A DNA stretch of 64,000 bases, from the NCBI GenBank assembly GCA_959347315.1, contig OY365822.1, forward strand, positions 9,997,127-10,061,126, in the 5' to 3' direction. The notes beneath the pieces are model-generated. The model made no database searches, was not told the origin of the DNA, and worked only from the letters and a program-made list of their open reading frames with translations. Positions 62,110 through 64,000 of the stretch are shown piece after piece. How positions within the stretch are numbered: the stretch's first letter is position 1; each line of letters starts with the position of its first letter. The stretch comes from Bimastos eiseni. Its lineage: Eukaryota > Annelida > Clitellata > Crassiclitellata > Lumbricidae. The translations under genes and the position numbers were made by a program.

Positions 62110-62865
62110 TTTCACTTCTGGTTGAACAACTGTTTATTATTATTATTATTATTTTCAGCTGCCTCACAGCCACCTGGCACGCCGATTCCCAGCTGCAGGG
62201 GCGCAAAATGAGATGGAAGCTTAGATATTACGTATCTACTTGCGCATTTGGCAGCCAATCTGCGCCACACATAGCCAACGGCAATCGGTCTCAACCCTCC
62301 CGATTCCTTGTTGAGGGCGATCATGTTGCACCCAAACAAAATTGGTCTAACCTCTGAGGGGCATTCGCTACGCAAGCAGCAGGTTCACAAATTCTGACAG
62401 AGCCTCGATAAGGGGGCAAATTCGAGCAAGGCCAATCTACGCCCTGATTGACTGGGGTGTTTTGCATATGCCGAACAGGGTCGAGGTTAGGGCTTGAGGC
62501 CGGACGGGCCCCTTTGCATATATGTCTGAGGAGTGGCCCATGGCCCTCCGGGTGCGACATGCTCGCGCCCAAGTCTTCGGCCGGGCCCGGTCTAGACAGT
62601 GCGGACAATGCCGGTGAGCCTACAATGGGCGCCGGCGTCTGATCCACCCCGAGAACGGGGTTCACCACGCCGACTTCCACATTCAACGCCTCACCCTCTC
62701 CCACTGGTGCTTCCAACGGTGGACGATTGGAACCCGGGCATGGATTGGTTCTGGGGCCATGCAGATGGACCAGGCCTCCCCTTGAACGTATCTCTCTTGC
62801 GGCCAAGCAATGGCTGCATGTGCCCCTGGCCTTGGGAAGTTTATCAATTACAGGCATCGATGCTA
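62110..62865 (-). mobile_element. Non-LTR retrotransposon fragment with zinc-binding motif and RT start
   Basis: Read on the minus strand, the 62857-62321 frame begins with a zinc-knuckle-like CSHCLAAREIRSRGGLVHLH and GPRTNPCPGS. In a neighbouring frame (62375-62112) the start of a reverse transcriptase follows: PSEVRPILFGCNMIALNKES, GGLRPIAVGYVWRRLAAKCA and QLGIGVPGGCEAA. The second block closely fits a family in which LFGA.LIAL.KKDGGIRPIAVG is conserved. The catalytic YADD box is missing because the fragment is cut by a TTA/TTG repeat at about 62100-62157. One frameshift separates the two blocks. Clade not assigned. Confidence 0.85.
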
Positions 62866-62870
62866 TGCGA

Positions 62871-63907
62871 CCAGGATGTATCTAATGAGTGCATGTCTTA
62901 TTTGTAAGCATAAAATGAACATGAAAAAAACATCCAAAGAGTAACCAAAGAACTAGTCCAAAATAGCTCGCAAAAACCGTAATGCGGAAGAAGGTTGGAA
63001 AAAGAAACGTATTGGAAATCAACAATTGTCAAAACTCCTTCTAAGTTCCTAAGGGGAGTTTAAACTGAGGAAGACTTGCTGTTTCAATGAAACCGCCTAA
63101 CAACTTAACATTGAAATTGCCAAACGTGAGATCCGCTAAGACCGAATAATGACAGGTGCGTGAACGTAAACAAACACGTGCGCCCCTATTCAACGGGCGT
63201 TATGCAGGCCAGATGAAATCGGTCTGAACGATTGCAAACAGAGTCCAAAATCATCCAAATGGACACAAAATTCCGAAAAAAGAGATAAAATTGATCCCGC
63301 GATGAGGATTTGAACAAACCAATACAACCGAGAAGCTGAAAAACCAGCTAAAATCAACGAAATTAGGCTAAAATCACGTGCGTGTGAAAAAGACCGTGCA
63401 TCTCAGACGAGGCCATTCCAGATAATTATTATTATCATCATCATCATCGTCATCATCATCATTATCATCATTATTATTTTTATCGCATGTAGGTTGTCTA
63501 AAAAATGTTATGGGCGAAAATCGAATACTCCATTTACAAACCTTTAAAACGTTATCACCTTAGTTATATATAGTTTTATCGGCAAATAAACGAACTGCTG
63601 TTGTGGACGTTTTCTTTGCTCATAATTGATGTAGGGGTTGTCCTGAAGTAAATAAACGAAAGATAGCAATATTACTAACATTATTATTATTAAACTGTGA
63701 ACTTGTCAGAAAATTGAGTCAATAAAGAGGAATATTATTATTCTCTAAAAGCTGCTATCTCGTCAAGATCCGTCTGAGCAAAAGTTCTTCGGAAGGCAAC
63801 GGCGTTGAAGCGTTGAATGGTGATTGAGAAGCGCTGGTGAAGGTATCAAGACTCTTTGGGATCATCGGTAATGAGGGTTAATCTTCTACCTAGCTGGACT
63901 TCATTAA

Positions 63908-63940
<33 letters not shown>

Positions 63941-64000
63941 TTAATTTTATTATTATTATTTTTTTCCCGAGGTAGCAAATACATGATCCCTGGGGACTCA
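62871..64000. other. Intergenic to right edge
   Basis: AT-rich sequence with (ATT)/(ATC) tracts at about 63423-63480 and 63907-63962. No gene recognised. Confidence 0.4.

Noticed and set aside
62321..62857. 178-codon minus-strand open frame as a host gene
   Set aside because: Its zinc-knuckle/NPCPGS start and the adjoining RT blocks show that it is part of a retrotransposon.

Overview
This is a 64 kb piece of an animal nuclear genome. It holds three spliced housekeeping genes and the first coding exon of a neuropeptide-receptor gene, in an AT-rich background full of microsatellites, minisatellites, MITEs, SINE copies and decayed LINE 3' ends. The proteins are metazoan, and their lengths and intron-rich structure match vertebrate counterparts closely. 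The noncoding DNA is full of TAGGCCTA-type words, 'ttatatagcgcc' repeat tails and CR1/L2/RTE-like LINE remnants. My inference is a marine invertebrate deuterostome, most likely an echinoderm; the species is not determined.

Layout. (1) 798-1257, minus strand: first coding exon (N-terminus to early TM3) of a somatostatin/allatostatin-C-type rhodopsin GPCR, whose remainder lies beyond the left edge. (2) 1.3-25.4 kb: no convincing gene; nested hAT-type MITEs, a 39-bp minisatellite, long microsatellites, LINE tails and SINEs. (3) 25537-28185, plus strand: complete OSTC gene (4 coding exons, 149 aa). Its tiny last coding exon is one unit of a six-unit 41-bp tandem array. (4) 30301-41325, minus strand: complete AP-3 mu subunit gene (13 coding exons, 418 aa), tail-to-tail with OSTC. 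(5) 49439-57206, plus strand: malonyl-CoA decarboxylase gene MLYCD (nine exons assigned, 509 aa plus an unresolved N-terminus), head-to-head with AP3M across a gap of several kb. Its stop codon lies in the first unit of a minisatellite, and no C-terminal peroxisomal SKL-type signal is visible. (6) 57.5-64 kb: repeats, a LINE tail and a reverse-transcriptase fragment.

The three complete or near-complete genes are housekeeping genes of separate pathways: ER N-glycosylation, endosome/lysosome sorting, and mitochondrial/peroxisomal malonyl-CoA turnover. Nothing suggests they form a functional cluster. Exon boundaries were built by hand from GT-AG sites; for the three genes, reading phase and codon counts close exactly across every assigned junction. 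I saw no new multi-gene system. The most unusual structures are the tandemly repeated terminal mini-exon of OSTC, the minisatellite carrying the MLYCD stop codon, nested MITEs with intact 8-bp target-site duplications, and two long RNA-hairpin-forming inverted repeats in the AP3M locus.
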